Below the pieces are notes generated by a model. The model had not been told where the DNA came from. It ran no database searches and saw only the letters and a list, made by a program, of their open reading frames with translations. Positions 34,248-43,890 of a stretch of 64,000 bases of DNA are shown here, in pieces. The stretch is from positions 266 through 64,265 of the forward strand of contig NZ_RYFG02000009.1 of NCBI RefSeq assembly GCF_003994235.2. Direction: 5' to 3'. How positions within the stretch are numbered: position 1 is the stretch's first letter; every line of letters starts with the position of its first letter. The translations under genes and the position numbers were made by a program. Origin of the DNA: Candidatus Methylobacter oryzae (GTDB lineage Bacteria > Pseudomonadota > Gammaproteobacteria > Methylococcales > Methylomonadaceae).

Positions 34248-34409
34248 AGCTGAGTTGGGCAGCTTGTCTGCCCAAACGAAACTTATGGCCTTTGGCTATA
34301 AAGCTGAGTTGAGCGGCTTGTCTGCCCAAACGAAACTTATGGCCTTTGGCTATAAAGCTGAGTTGAGCGGTTTATCCGCTCAGACTCTACTTATCCCCTC
34401 TGGGTATAA
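34246..34409 (+). repeat. 54-bp palindromic repeat, three tandem units
   Basis: Three units start at 34246, 34300 and 34354, an exact 54-bp period. Each begins AAAGCTGAGTTG and carries a GAGCGG...CCGCTC-type stem and a TTATGGCC/CCC...GG-type stem. The first unit overlaps the last two bases of the fae stop codon. The rest of the gap to 34682 shows nothing more. Confidence 0.9.
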
Positions 34410-34682
34410 GAAACTAATCGAAATAGAGAATGGAGGATAGAGTCAATGAGCTTTTAAAGAACATCCCCTCCCTTTTTATTTTCCGGCGTTTGGGTAGAGC
34501 GGTTTAGCTTTATCGAGAACGGAACTGCGATTGTAATAACTCATCAACATATGTCACAGTAAAAAAACAGACTCACTGATAAAGATTATAAAAGCCGATC
34601 TTTGTCTATAGCCTTGCTAATTGATTGGCATCGGCTAAAACCAGACAGACCGTTTAAACTCTATTTAATCTATACCTGACGA

Positions 34683-36215
34683 ATGCAACCGCTCATTGAC
34701 CTTTTCGATATTAAGAATCTGATTCCTCACGGTTATTGTCTATCGTGGAGCCCTATATTACTTTCGTTACATGTGGTATCAGACCTGCTGATCACCCTGG
34801 CTTATTTTTCCATTCCTCCCGTTCTTGTTTATTTTATCCGGCAGCGTAAAGATTTACTTTATCCAGGGCTGGCTGCGATGTTTGCCGGATTTATCGTTGC
34901 TTGCGGTACAACGCATTTACTGTCGGCGGTCACGGTTTGGGTGCCTTTATATTGGCTGGACGGTTTGGTTAAAGCGATTACCGCAGTTGTTTCGTTGGTT
35001 ACCGCGGTGATGATGATATGGATTATTCCGCACGCCTTGTCTGTGCCTAGCGTCGAGCAATTACAAGCGGAGATACAACAAAGAAAAACGGCAGAGGATG
35101 CGTTGCGGGAAAGTGAGAATAGATTAGCCACCATTCTCGATAGTGTTGAAGCCTTTATCTATATTAAGGATTGCAACTACCAATATCAGTACGCCAATCA
35201 GCCGGTAAGGCAGCTATTTAATAAAAGTTTGACAGATATTATCGGCAAATCGGACGATGCATTTTTTGATCGGGATACGGCGGCAAAGCTGCGTGAAGAC
35301 GATCGCCGCGTCATTGAGTTGGGTGAGCGTATCGCTACCGAGAATATTTATAGCAGCAAAGATAACATCATCCGCCGCGCCTATTTTACCGTTAATCAGC
35401 CGTTACGCCGTAAAGACGGCAGCATTTACGGTTTATGCGGGATTTCTACCGATATCAGTGAACGCAAGAATCGAGAGCAACAAGACAAGAAGCATTTGGA
35501 CGAACTCGCCCATGTTACGCGTCTGGGATTGATGGGGGAAATGGCTTCCGGTATTGCTCATGAAGTTAATCAGCCTCTGGCCGCGATTTCCAGTTATACG
35601 CAAGTCAGTTTGAACCTTATCGACTCCGAAACGCCTGATCTGGTGAAGCTCACGGAAGTCCTCTATAAAACTCAGCAGCAGGCCTTAAGGGCAGGACGGA
35701 TCATTCATCGCATGCGGGAGTTTGTAAAGTCGCGTTCAAAATATCGTTCGAGCGCCGACGTTAATACGTTGGTTCATGAAGCCGTCAGCTTGTGTATTGC
35801 GGAACTTAAACAAAACGACATCATGTTGATGTTCGAACTGGAAGACAAGTTGCCGCCCGTTTATGTCGATCATATACAAATTGAACAGGTCATTATTAAC
35901 TTGATTCGCAACAGCGTCGAAGCTTTGCAAAACTTACCCTCGAAAGAACAGCGCCATTTAACGGTCAGTAGCCGGTTGAATCTCGATAATGTCGTAGAGA
36001 TTAGGGTGAAGGACAATGGGCCGGGGCTTAATAAAGAGCAACAACGGAAAATATTAACGCCTTTTTATACCACCAAGCTGGACGGCATGGGCATGGGCTT
36101 ATCGATTACGCGTTCAATTGTTGAAGCGCATGAAGGCGATTTACATTTCAATAGCGAGTCTGGAAAAGGCGCTACTTTTTATTTCACTCTGCCTGTACAG
36201 AAACCTGAAGAGTGA
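34683..36215 (+). CDS. Histidine kinase with ethylene-receptor-type membrane domain
   Basis: The 510-residue protein has three N-terminal membrane helices (about 24-50, 60-82, 90-115) like the ethylene-binding domain of plant ETR1 and cyanobacterial SynEtr1. The copper ligands C74 and H78 (ACGTTHLL) and the residues D34, Y41, I44 and P45 stand at the same spacing as ETR1 C65, H69, D25, Y32, I35 and P36. A PAS domain (about 130-255), HisKA (GIAHEVNQPLAAISSY) and HATPase_c (LIRNSVEAL, DNGPGL, GMGMGLSI) follow. No receiver gene is adjacent. The domain suggests sensing of ethylene or another small ligand through Cu(I). Confidence 0.9.
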   Translation: MQPLIDLFDIKNLIPHGYCLSWSPILLSLHVVSDLLITLAYFSIPPVLVYFIRQRKDLLYPGLAAMFAGFIVACGTTHLLSAVTVWVPLYWLDGLVKAITAVVSLVTAVMMIWIIPHALSVPSVEQLQAEIQQRKTAEDALRESENRLATILDSVEAFIYIKDCNYQYQYANQPVRQLFNKSLTDIIGKSDDAFFDRDTAAKLREDDRRVIELGERIATENIYSSKDNIIRRAYFTVNQPLRRKDGSIYGLCGISTDISERKNREQQDKKHLDELAHVTRLGLMGEMASGIAHEVNQPLAAISSYTQVSLNLIDSETPDLVKLTEVLYKTQQQALRAGRIIHRMREFVKSRSKYRSSADVNTLVHEAVSLCIAELKQNDIMLMFELEDKLPPVYVDHIQIEQVIINLIRNSVEALQNLPSKEQRHLTVSSRLNLDNVVEIRVKDNGPGLNKEQQRKILTPFYTTKLDGMGMGLSITRSIVEAHEGDLHFNSESGKGATFYFTLPVQKPEE

Positions 36216-36285
36216 ATGGTATAGGATGTCCAGGTTTATTTAACGCTGAGTTCGAAGATTAGACTTGGAATTGTCAGGAAGTTAT

Positions 36286-36329
36286 AAAGGGCCGCGAAGA
36301 TTATGAAAATTCATAATCTCGTGCCCTTT
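36286..36329. terminator. Long hairpin after the kinase gene
   Basis: AAAGGGC (36286-36292) pairs with GCCCTTT (36323-36329), and AGATTATG (36298-36305) with CATAATCT (36312-36319), giving a bipartite stem between two convergent genes. It should work as a bidirectional terminator though a strong T-run is absent. Confidence 0.6.
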
Positions 36330-36354
36330 ATGAAGAAGCGTTAGCTATTTGTAG

Positions 36355-36397
36355 CTACTTGTCTGCTCAAACGAAACTTATGCCCTTTGGGTATAAA
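36355..36397 (+). repeat. 54-bp palindromic repeat, partial unit
   Basis: The right two thirds of one unit (CTTGTCTGCTCAAACG, then TTATGCCCTTTGGGTATAA as a full palindromic stem) lies between the convergent kinase and protease genes. Confidence 0.8.
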
Positions 36398-36421
36398 TTT
36401 TGATGGGGTGAGTAGATGCGG

Positions 36422-37825
36422 CTATTTTTCAACTTTAATAGCCAGGAATACCGGACTGCCCTGACGTTGTATCAAAACAGCGACCGATTTGCCGGTCGGG
36501 AGCTTTTTGATAATTTTCTCAAAATCGGCGGCATCGCGGATGACTTCGTTTTGAATGCGCAAAATTACATCGCCACGTTGAATTCCGGCATCTTTAGCGC
36601 TGCCTTTGCCGACGTCCTGTACCAACACGCCGTTTTTGCCGAGTTGCATATTTTCTCTTTGCGCATCGGTTAAATCGGTGACGCTAATGCCCAGCCGGTT
36701 ATGTTCATGTTTAGGCGCCGGGGTTTTAGCTTCCGCCAGTTTATCCACTTCTTCCGGTAGCAGTCCCACTTTGAAGTCGATATCCCTGGTTTCGCCTTGT
36801 CTGATAATTTTTAGTGTGGCTTTGTTGTTAATCGGCGTGATACCGACCATAGGAGGTAAGTCACCCGAAGCGTCAATCTTTTGGCCGTTAAATTCGGTAA
36901 TAATATCGCCGATCTGTAAGCCTGCTTTTTCAGCCGGGCTGCCGGGCAGCACTTTAGAAACCAATGCGCCTTGCGGCTTTTTCATGCCGAACGACTCAGC
37001 CAGTTCGCGCGTTACGTCTTGTATTTGCACGCCTAACCAGCCATGAGAAGCTTTACCGGTGGCTTTTATCTGATCGACGACATTCATTACGACATCCATT
37101 GGGATAGCGAACGACAGGCCCATGAAACCGCCGGTACGGCTATAAATCTGCGAGTTTATACCAACAACTTTACCTTCCATATTGAACAGGGGGCCGCCTG
37201 AATTACCTGGGTTTATCGCGACGTCCGTTTGTATGAACGGAACATAATTCCCACCAGGCAGGCTACGTCCTTTCGCGCTGACTATGCCGGCCGTCACGGA
37301 TTGCTCAAACCCGAAAGGCGAGCCTATCGCCAATACCCATTCGCCAACCTGGAGCTTGTTAGGATCGCCAATAGAAACTGCAGGCAAGTCTTTGGCGTCG
37401 ACTTTTAATAATGCAACATCGGTACGCGCATCGTAGCCGATTGCCTTGGCTAACAGCTCGCGGCGGTCCGATAATTTGACCACGATTTCATCCGCGTCTT
37501 TTACCACATGACTATTGGTCAGAATGTAACCGTCCGAGGAAATGATAAAGCCGGAGCCTAAGGAGGCTGTATCTCTAGGCACATACCCGCCGCCTTGTTC
37601 TTCCAGGAAGCGTTTAAAAAACTCTTCCATTTCGGGAGGCATTCCTTCCGGTAGCTGCTGTTCGGGAGCATTTTCGGCTTCTGGCGGGGCTTTTTGGGTG
37701 GAACTGATGTTAACAACAGCTACACCATTGCTTTTTACCATCTCGGTAAAGTCCGGTAACTGTGCCAAGGCGTTTTGGCCGAACAAAACGATCAGGCAAA
37801 AACACCAATTAATTTTTTTGAGCAT
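36422..37825 (-). CDS. degP: Periplasmic serine protease DegP/MucD
   Basis: The 467-residue protease degrades misfolded envelope proteins. It has a signal peptide (1-21, ending NALA), a trypsin-like domain with the His in ILTNSHVVKDADEI, the Asp in YDARTDVALLKV and the Ser in NPGNSGGPLFN, then two PDZ domains (about 275-360 and 385-465; GWLGVQIQDV, NRLGISVTDL). The charged insert after the signal peptide (EGMPPEMEEFFKRFL) is typical of MucD/DegP. The ATG at 37825 follows GGAGG, so it is preferred over the one at 37837. Confidence 0.95.
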   Translation of the reverse strand: MLKKINWCFCLIVLFGQNALAQLPDFTEMVKSNGVAVVNISSTQKAPPEAENAPEQQLPEGMPPEMEEFFKRFLEEQGGGYVPRDTASLGSGFIISSDGYILTNSHVVKDADEIVVKLSDRRELLAKAIGYDARTDVALLKVDAKDLPAVSIGDPNKLQVGEWVLAIGSPFGFEQSVTAGIVSAKGRSLPGGNYVPFIQTDVAINPGNSGGPLFNMEGKVVGINSQIYSRTGGFMGLSFAIPMDVVMNVVDQIKATGKASHGWLGVQIQDVTRELAESFGMKKPQGALVSKVLPGSPAEKAGLQIGDIITEFNGQKIDASGDLPPMVGITPINNKATLKIIRQGETRDIDFKVGLLPEEVDKLAEAKTPAPKHEHNRLGISVTDLTDAQRENMQLGKNGVLVQDVGKGSAKDAGIQRGDVILRIQNEVIRDAADFEKIIKKLPTGKSVAVLIQRQGSPVFLAIKVEK

Positions 37826-38080
37826 AAAAACCTCCATTTAATATCATGAGTGAAATAACAAAACGATCAAGTTATAGATATAGCTTGCAAAAGAGTTCAG
37901 TCTTATTTTTTAAGGCTGTAACGTTCGCTAGTCCGGATGGTAACAGAGACAAAATATATCTGGATAGTGATATAAAAAAAATTGCTATCATACTAAAAAG
38001 CTATATTATCCATTAACAACAATCGAGCACGTTAATACTATAAATTTTCTTTCATTTATTCTGCTTATATCTGTATCTAA

Positions 38081-39703
38081 ATGCCTAATCCCCAAAATTA
38101 CGATGTTCTTATTATTGGCAGCGGCGGCGCTGGCCTAAGCTTGGCGCTTAAGTTGGCCGATCATTCTATGCGTATCGCCGTGCTGTCGAAATTCGCTTTG
38201 ACAGCGGGCAGTACCTATTATGCTCAGGGCGGTATCTCCGCGGTTTTCGGCGCCGACGATTCTATTGAGTCGCATATTGAAGATACGCTGGATGCCGGGG
38301 CAGGGCTTTGTGATCCGGAAATTGTTAGATTGACGGTAACGCACGGAAAAAGCTCGATAGATTGGCTCAGAGAGCAAGGTGTGGTTTTTACCGAGGAGCA
38401 GACCGAATCCGGCGAAATAAAGCTGCATTTAAACAAGGAAGGCGGGCATTCGCACCGCCGTATCGTACATACTGCCGACGCAACGGGTAAGGCGGTGTCT
38501 TTGTCTTTGATTGAGCGCGCTCAGGAACATGCGAATATCGAGCTGTTTGAACACCATAATGTGGTGGAGTTAATTACCAGTCCCAAGCATGCTAAAGAAT
38601 CGGAAAAGCGAATAGTGGGCGCCTATGTTTTGGATTCAAAAGTACAGCAGGTCAAGACGATGGCGGCTCGCGTTGTGGTTTTGGCAACAGGGGGCGCAAG
38701 CAAAGCCTATCTTTACAGCACCAATCCGCAAAGCTCAACCGGCGACGGCATAGCCCTGGCTTGGCGCGCAGGCTGCCGCGTCAGCAACATGGAGTTCATG
38801 CAATTCCATCCGACTTGTCTTTATCATCCGCAAGCGCAGTCGTTTCTGATCAGTGAAGCGGTAAGAGGCGAGGGCGGTAAGTTGATCTTGCCGGATGGTT
38901 CATCATTCATGCAGCATTTCGACCCAAGAGAAGAATTGGCGCCCAGGGATATTGTGGCTCGGGCTATCGACCATGAAATGAAAAAACGCGGCATAGACTG
39001 CGTTTATCTGGATATTAGCCATAAGTCGGAACAGTTCATCCGCGAGCATTTTCCGACGATCTACCAGCAATGCCTGGAGTTTGATATAGACATCACTAAG
39101 CAGCCTATTCCCGTGGTTCCGGCCGCTCACTATACTTGCGGCGGCGTTTTAACCGACAGTTATGCACGTACCGATATTACTAATCTGTATGCGATAGGGG
39201 AGGTTGCCTGTACCGGTTTGCATGGCGCCAATCGCATGGCCAGTAATTCGTTGTTGGAATGCCTGGTATTTGCGGAGCGTGCCAGCGAGGATATTTTGCA
39301 GAAAATCGCCGGCATTTTGCCGCCGCCGCCCATCCCGGATTGGGACGAATCAAAAGTTAGCGATTCCGATGAAGAAGTGGTTGTTTCTCACAACTGGGAT
39401 GAGTTGCGGCGCTTCATGTGGGATTATGTCGGCATTGTCAGAACCGATAAACGCTTAAGCCGGGCGATGAATCGTGTGGAATTGCTTAAAAAGGAAATCG
39501 CCGAATATTACGGTAATTTTCGTGTTACCAGCGATTTATTGGAACTGCGTAATTTGGTTATTGCCGCTGAGCTAATCATTCGTTGCGCCCAGCAACGTAA
39601 GGAAAGCCGAGGCTTACATTATACGCTCGACTATCCGGAGACCGATAACGGCAGGCCTGCGCAAAATACCGTTTTGACGCCGTATCAAGCGGGCCGTAGT
39701 TGA
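38081..39703 (+). CDS. nadB: L-aspartate oxidase
   Basis: The 540-residue flavoenzyme oxidises aspartate to iminoaspartate, the first step of NAD synthesis. It has the FAD-binding start DVLIIGSGGAGLSLALKL, the substrate loop STYYAQGGISAVF, HRRIVHTADATG, VVLATGGASKAYLYSTNP, MEFMQFHPTCLYHP and the C-terminal helical domain typical of NadB (GLHGANRMASNSLLECLVFA). Length is normal. It is followed by a small convergent lipoprotein gene only 4 bp away. Confidence 0.96.
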   Translation: MPNPQNYDVLIIGSGGAGLSLALKLADHSMRIAVLSKFALTAGSTYYAQGGISAVFGADDSIESHIEDTLDAGAGLCDPEIVRLTVTHGKSSIDWLREQGVVFTEEQTESGEIKLHLNKEGGHSHRRIVHTADATGKAVSLSLIERAQEHANIELFEHHNVVELITSPKHAKESEKRIVGAYVLDSKVQQVKTMAARVVVLATGGASKAYLYSTNPQSSTGDGIALAWRAGCRVSNMEFMQFHPTCLYHPQAQSFLISEAVRGEGGKLILPDGSSFMQHFDPREELAPRDIVARAIDHEMKKRGIDCVYLDISHKSEQFIREHFPTIYQQCLEFDIDITKQPIPVVPAAHYTCGGVLTDSYARTDITNLYAIGEVACTGLHGANRMASNSLLECLVFAERASEDILQKIAGILPPPPIPDWDESKVSDSDEEVVVSHNWDELRRFMWDYVGIVRTDKRLSRAMNRVELLKKEIAEYYGNFRVTSDLLELRNLVIAAELIIRCAQQRKESRGLHYTLDYPETDNGRPAQNTVLTPYQAGRS

Positions 39704-39707
39704 TCAG

Positions 39708-40103
39708 CTAAGGGTTCAACAGCGGTTTGATTGCCAAAGCCGCTTGCTCACAATCAATCGCCGATTTTTCGACGCGCCGGCTTAAAAAAAAGCCAATGCT
39801 TAAACCGTCAATATCGCGGGAAGCGTATTCGTTAAGATCGGCGCACACCTGTTGCATATGTTGCTCGGCCTGCATTAGGGCATCGGGGTTTTTCGCTTCA
39901 TTGTTATCCAACAGCATCATCGTTTCGCTGGTCATTTGATTTTGCAAGCGGAAAATTTCCTCAACGTGACGTTCAAACTCTTCGCGTGACTGGCTCCCTG
40001 AGCCATATCCGCCAAAAAACGGCACGGTACAGCCCGAGATTAACGTAGCGACAGTAAGTACCTCTAAGCTTCGAATAGCAATCAGACTCTTCACATTCAT
40101 CAT
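39708..40103 (-). CDS. Putative lipoprotein of unknown function
   Basis: The 131-residue protein has a lipoprotein signal with lipobox LISGC (Cys 25). The mature part is mostly helical and acidic (REEFERHVEEIFRLQNQMTSE) with two Cys (QQVCADL and AIDCEQA). I do not recognise a family. It converges on nadB. Confidence 0.65.
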   Translation of the reverse strand: MMNVKSLIAIRSLEVLTVATLISGCTVPFFGGYGSGSQSREEFERHVEEIFRLQNQMTSETMMLLDNNEAKNPDALMQAEQHMQQVCADLNEYASRDIDGLSIGFFLSRRVEKSAIDCEQAALAIKPLLNP

Positions 40104-40332
40104 TCGTATTTCTTAAAACTACCTTTATAAAGGTTCATAGATTATTACCCAATATACTATAAACTGCTCCGGATTGAGTATGAAAAGCACAATATTTGTC
40201 TAAGATTTGTTTGTTTTACAGTAATAAAACGCCTTATTGCGGAGCTTGTTTTTTGTATTACTCTCTGAACCGTAGGTGTATACTTCGTTATCTTTTTATT
40301 GATAAAACCCCAACAAATAAGGTGTCAAACTG

Positions 40333-41724
40333 ATGACTGAAAAGACAGCAAGCAAATACCTGCTTAACCTTGAAAAACATTTCGCCGTTGATAATCCTGT
40401 ATTACTGAAAGCCTCAAAAGTCTTTCATGAACTCGATCAGATTGAATTCGATTTGGGACTTATCGAGATGGATGAAACGACGGCCAATAAAAATTCATGG
40501 TGGCCGATCATTAGCTTGATCGGCGGTAACTCAACGGCTAAATCCAGGTTTATCAATAGTTATCTGGGAGCGGACGATTTGTCTTCCGGTATTCAGACTT
40601 CCAGTCATAAGTTTACTGTCTTGCTGCATAACAATCAGTCTAATCCGGCAACCTTACCCGGCACTGCATTGGACGTCGATCAACGATTTCCGTTCTACCA
40701 AATCAGCCGTAAAATCGACCAGCAACAAGCCGGCGAAGGCGACCGTATCAATTCTTATCTGGAATTGAAAACCCTTAACAGCGAACGCCTGAAAGGCAAA
40801 CTTTTCATTGACGCGCCCAATATCAGTGCCGCTCCATCCAGCCCGGTTACGTCACTGTTAGCGAAACATGCGATTGAAAATTCGGATCTGGTTTTAATCT
40901 TTACCGACGTCTTTGATTCAACATCGCCGTTGGTTGACGAAGTCATAGAAAATATCATTGTCCATCAGGATTCGAATAAATTTGTTTACCTGATAGATAG
41001 GCCGGCAACCATGCTCAGTTCGACGACAAACAGCGAGATTATTTCCTCATGGCAAAGAAAGCTGGCCGGGTTGGGATTAAATACCGGTCAATTCATCGTT
41101 CTGCCGGCTCAGGAAGTCGGCGCTCCGCAATCGTCGGCTGATTTTGCGTTGATCGACCAGCGCATAGCCAACGTCGGCTATGATCGCACCTATCGCGTAT
41201 TGAACTCTCTTGAAAAAAATGTTCGCGAAATTAATAGCGTGGTGATGCCTGAGGTAAAAAAAGCTGTTGGACAATGGAAAGATCGATCAACGTTCTCCAG
41301 CTTGATAGTTCTTGGCTTTGTTGCGACGCTTGCCATTTTTGCTGAAATACAAACCGGAATTCTGGAGTTATTGATTGATCCGATTATCGGGCCGATTGTA
41401 GTCGTAGCGCTGATAGTGATTATGTTACCCCTGCACATTCTTTTCAGTAAGGTCCAGGCGAAATTCATAATAAGCCAGCTTAGCGCCCGGCAGAAGGAGC
41501 TTCATTTGATGGAGAATCTAGCCGGTAATTTTGAAAAAAGCTTGACCTTTAGTCGCATGATTATGCCGATCTCCGAACCTGCCGGCTGGAATAAAAAAAC
41601 CAAGCTCCGCTTAGCTCAGATATCCAGTAAGGCTAAAGAACTGGTTCAGTTATTGAATGATAATTTCAGTACTTACGATGGCGTATCCTCAACCAGCCAT
41701 TCGGATGCGCCTGATCTTGGATAG
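40333..41724 (+). CDS. Dynamin-like P-loop GTPase with membrane helices, unknown role
   Basis: The 463-residue protein has a P-loop at 64-71 (GGNSTAKS in IISLIGGNSTAKSRFINSYL), a Thr/Ser switch-like TSSHKFTVLL and a degenerate G3 (LFIDAPNISAAP instead of DTPG), then LVLIFTDVFD and FVYLIDRPATM in the place of G4. Two membrane helices lie at about 325-375 and a helical tail follows. This pattern fits bacterial dynamin-like proteins that remodel membranes, but similarity is weak. It may form a unit with the membrane protein 70 bp downstream. Confidence 0.6.
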   Translation: MTEKTASKYLLNLEKHFAVDNPVLLKASKVFHELDQIEFDLGLIEMDETTANKNSWWPIISLIGGNSTAKSRFINSYLGADDLSSGIQTSSHKFTVLLHNNQSNPATLPGTALDVDQRFPFYQISRKIDQQQAGEGDRINSYLELKTLNSERLKGKLFIDAPNISAAPSSPVTSLLAKHAIENSDLVLIFTDVFDSTSPLVDEVIENIIVHQDSNKFVYLIDRPATMLSSTTNSEIISSWQRKLAGLGLNTGQFIVLPAQEVGAPQSSADFALIDQRIANVGYDRTYRVLNSLEKNVREINSVVMPEVKKAVGQWKDRSTFSSLIVLGFVATLAIFAEIQTGILELLIDPIIGPIVVVALIVIMLPLHILFSKVQAKFIISQLSARQKELHLMENLAGNFEKSLTFSRMIMPISEPAGWNKKTKLRLAQISSKAKELVQLLNDNFSTYDGVSSTSHSDAPDLG

Positions 41725-41794
41725 TATTCACGGGCTCCACAGTATTTGGCCGCTGTGGTTTAAATAGTTTGTACAGATAAAACTCTAGGGAACT

Positions 41795-42292
41795 ATGGAT
41801 GTTTTAAAGCAATACTTACCGTTATGCTGGTTAAAAAATAATCCGCTTGAGCTACCGAGATCAGTCGATTTTTTCAAACAAAATTTGCTGTTCTATTTTG
41901 TTGTTGAGTATTTCATGCAGGCCAACATGACTGACGATCCGATAGAATCGTTTACCGAAGTCAGTATTGAGACGTTACTAACACTTTTATTTATAGGTGT
42001 TATGTTGTTTTTTAACAGAACGTTGTACGCCTATGTGCAGGTAACAACAGCGATTATATTTTGTGCGAATATAATCGCTCTGTTTATTGTACCCGTGCTG
42101 ATCTGGTTAACGATCAGTGAAGAACCTTTAAGTTATTATTTGTTAATCCTGCTTTTGCTTTGGGATTATACGTTGGTAACCTACATTATCAGGCAAGTTC
42201 TATCGATTAATGTTATTGCCAGTCTTGTGTTGTCGTTGTTTTATTTTGTAGCTACTTATTTTGGTGCTTTCGCGCTAGGGCAGTTGCTGTAA
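41795..42292 (+). CDS. Integral membrane protein of unknown function
   Basis: The 165-residue protein has about four to five membrane helices (from residue 50 onward: TLLTLLFIGVMLFF, VTTAIIFCANIIALFIVPVL, YLLILLLLWDYTLV, IASLVLSLFYFVATYFGAFAL), a layout like Yip1-type proteins. It follows the GTPase-like gene on the same strand by 70 bp. No motif gives a function. Confidence 0.65.
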   Translation: MDVLKQYLPLCWLKNNPLELPRSVDFFKQNLLFYFVVEYFMQANMTDDPIESFTEVSIETLLTLLFIGVMLFFNRTLYAYVQVTTAIIFCANIIALFIVPVLIWLTISEEPLSYYLLILLLLWDYTLVTYIIRQVLSINVIASLVLSLFYFVATYFGAFALGQLL

Positions 42293-42298
42293 CTGCCC
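42278..42298. terminator. Bidirectional hairpin between convergent genes
   Basis: GGGCAGTT (42278-42285) and AACTGCCC (42291-42298) form a perfect 8-bp stem around a 5-nt loop at the end of the membrane-protein gene, whose stop codon lies in the loop/stem border. It faces the 3' end of trpS. Confidence 0.55.
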
Positions 42299-42319
42299 CA
42301 AGCAACGCTGCATTTGGTT

Positions 42320-43339
42320 CTACAAAGCGCTATTGATTCGCGATATTCCAACTGCTTTACGTAACTCTTTCATAAAGGGCACGCTGACGGCACGCGCTTT
42401 TTCCGCGCCTGCCTGCAATTGCTCTTCGATATGCTCCGGCGCTTGCATCAATGCCTCATACCGCTCTCTTGCCGGAATCAGGTGTTCGTTGATATGCTCA
42501 AACAGTACTTGCTTCATTTCGCCCCAAGCAATACCGTCTGCATAGCGTTGACGTATCTCAGCCACTTCAGCCTGAGTGGCAAACGCTTGGTAAATGCCGA
42601 ATAACGTGCAGCCTTCGGGATCTTTCGGCTCGCCCGGTTGCAATGAATTCGTTTTAATTTTGTTAATAAGTTTTCTGAGCTTTTTTTCGGACTCGAATAA
42701 CGGGATCGTATTGTTATAGCTCTTGCTCATCTTGCGTCCGTCCAAGCCCAACAACGTCGACGCATGCTCTTCAACGACCGCTTCCGGCAGTACAAAATGT
42801 TCACCGTAAATATGATTAAAGCGCCCGGCCATATCTCTGGCCATTTCAATGTGCTGGATCTGATCCTTACCAACCGGAACTTTGTTGGCATTAAACATCA
42901 ATATATCGGCAGCCATTAAAATCGGGTAGCTGAACAGGCCCATAGTAATGCCTTTGTCGGCATCGTTCTCGCCGCCTTGCTCATTTTCCGCAACCGCTGC
43001 TTTATAAGCATGGGCTCTGTTCATCAAACCTTTTGCCGCGACGCAGGTCAACATCCAAGACAGTTCTAAAATTTCAGGTACATCCGATTGCCGATAGAAA
43101 ACCGCATTTGATGTATCCAGTCCTAAAGCCAGCCATGTTGCAGCAATTTCAAGACTGGACTGTCTGACTCTTTCCGGTTCTTGGCATTTAATCAATGCAT
43201 GATAATCGGCCAGAAAATAGAAGGGCATTACATTCGGGTCCTTGCTGGCCGCAATGGCCGGCCTGATGGCGCCGACATAATTGCCTAAATGCGGAGTGCC
43301 GGTAGTTGTAATTCCGGTTAGAACGATTGCTTTACTCAT
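42320..43339 (-). CDS. trpS: Tryptophanyl-tRNA synthetase
   Basis: The 339-residue class I synthetase charges tRNA-Trp. The HIGH motif appears as [16 protein letters not shown], and the KMSKS loop as [18 protein letters not shown]. Other typical segments are [28 protein letters not shown] and [20 protein letters not shown]. Length is normal. It is monocistronic. Confidence 0.97.
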   Translation of the reverse strand: MSKAIVLTGITTTGTPHLGNYVGAIRPAIAASKDPNVMPFYFLADYHALIKCQEPERVRQSSLEIAATWLALGLDTSNAVFYRQSDVPEILELSWMLTCVAAKGLMNRAHAYKAAVAENEQGGENDADKGITMGLFSYPILMAADILMFNANKVPVGKDQIQHIEMARDMAGRFNHIYGEHFVLPEAVVEEHASTLLGLDGRKMSKSYNNTIPLFESEKKLRKLINKIKTNSLQPGEPKDPEGCTLFGIYQAFATQAEVAEIRQRYADGIAWGEMKQVLFEHINEHLIPARERYEALMQAPEHIEEQLQAGAEKARAVSVPFMKELRKAVGISRINSAL

Positions 43340-43549
43340 TAGATGCTCACTCAGAAGTCTATTTATTTAAAATGTAAAAAATTGGCGTCATATTACATAA
43401 ATTCAGGCTAATATCCAGCGGAATAGAACAATTGACGATGTTGTTGTAAATCCTGCCCATTATTATGCTTTTTATAGTAAACTTCGCGCCCAAGGCTCTG
43501 CTGTTCAACAAGCGGGCGTAACAGCTGCAAATTCGATCGGAGGAATGGT

Positions 43550-43849
43550 ATGTTGGAATATGATGAGAAGCGTAATTATATTCGAATGGAAATAGACTGT
43601 GACATAACTTACAGGTTTGCGGGTTCGGATGAATTACACCACGGACGCTGTTCATCAATTAGCGGGGCAGGGGTTTCATTTATTGCGAGCCAGGTTGTCG
43701 ATCCCGGCAGGGCCATGGAAATAAATGTTGTTCCTAAAAATACGTTGACCCCGGCAATGACCGCTTTTATTGAAGTGATTAGAAGCACCCAGCAAGAGGA
43801 TGGCAGCTATGAAATCGCTGGAACCATAAAAAGCATTAAAGGGGACTGA
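43550..43849 (+). CDS. PilZ domain protein
   Basis: The 99-residue protein is a single PilZ domain, a c-di-GMP receptor. It has the RxxxR motif (RNYIR) near residue 8 and SSISGAG in place of the usual [DN]xSxxG, with the acidic residue replaced by Ser, so binding may be altered. GGAGG lies before the ATG. The diguanylate cyclase at 29722 is a possible source of signal. Confidence 0.88.
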   Translation: MLEYDEKRNYIRMEIDCDITYRFAGSDELHHGRCSSISGAGVSFIASQVVDPGRAMEINVVPKNTLTPAMTAFIEVIRSTQQEDGSYEIAGTIKSIKGD

Positions 43850-43890
43850 AGTTTCAGTTCCTCATTTGAATTACCGGAACTGATTATATT

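Noticed and set aside
34246-34409. CRISPR-like look of the three 54-bp units
   Set aside because: Units are directly abutting without unique spacers, each has two palindromes, and no cas gene is present.
34255-34440. Frame encoding a repeated LSAQTKLMAFGYKAE peptide
   Set aside because: It is a translation of the 54-bp palindromic repeat (54 is a multiple of three) and not a protein; no start signal precedes it.
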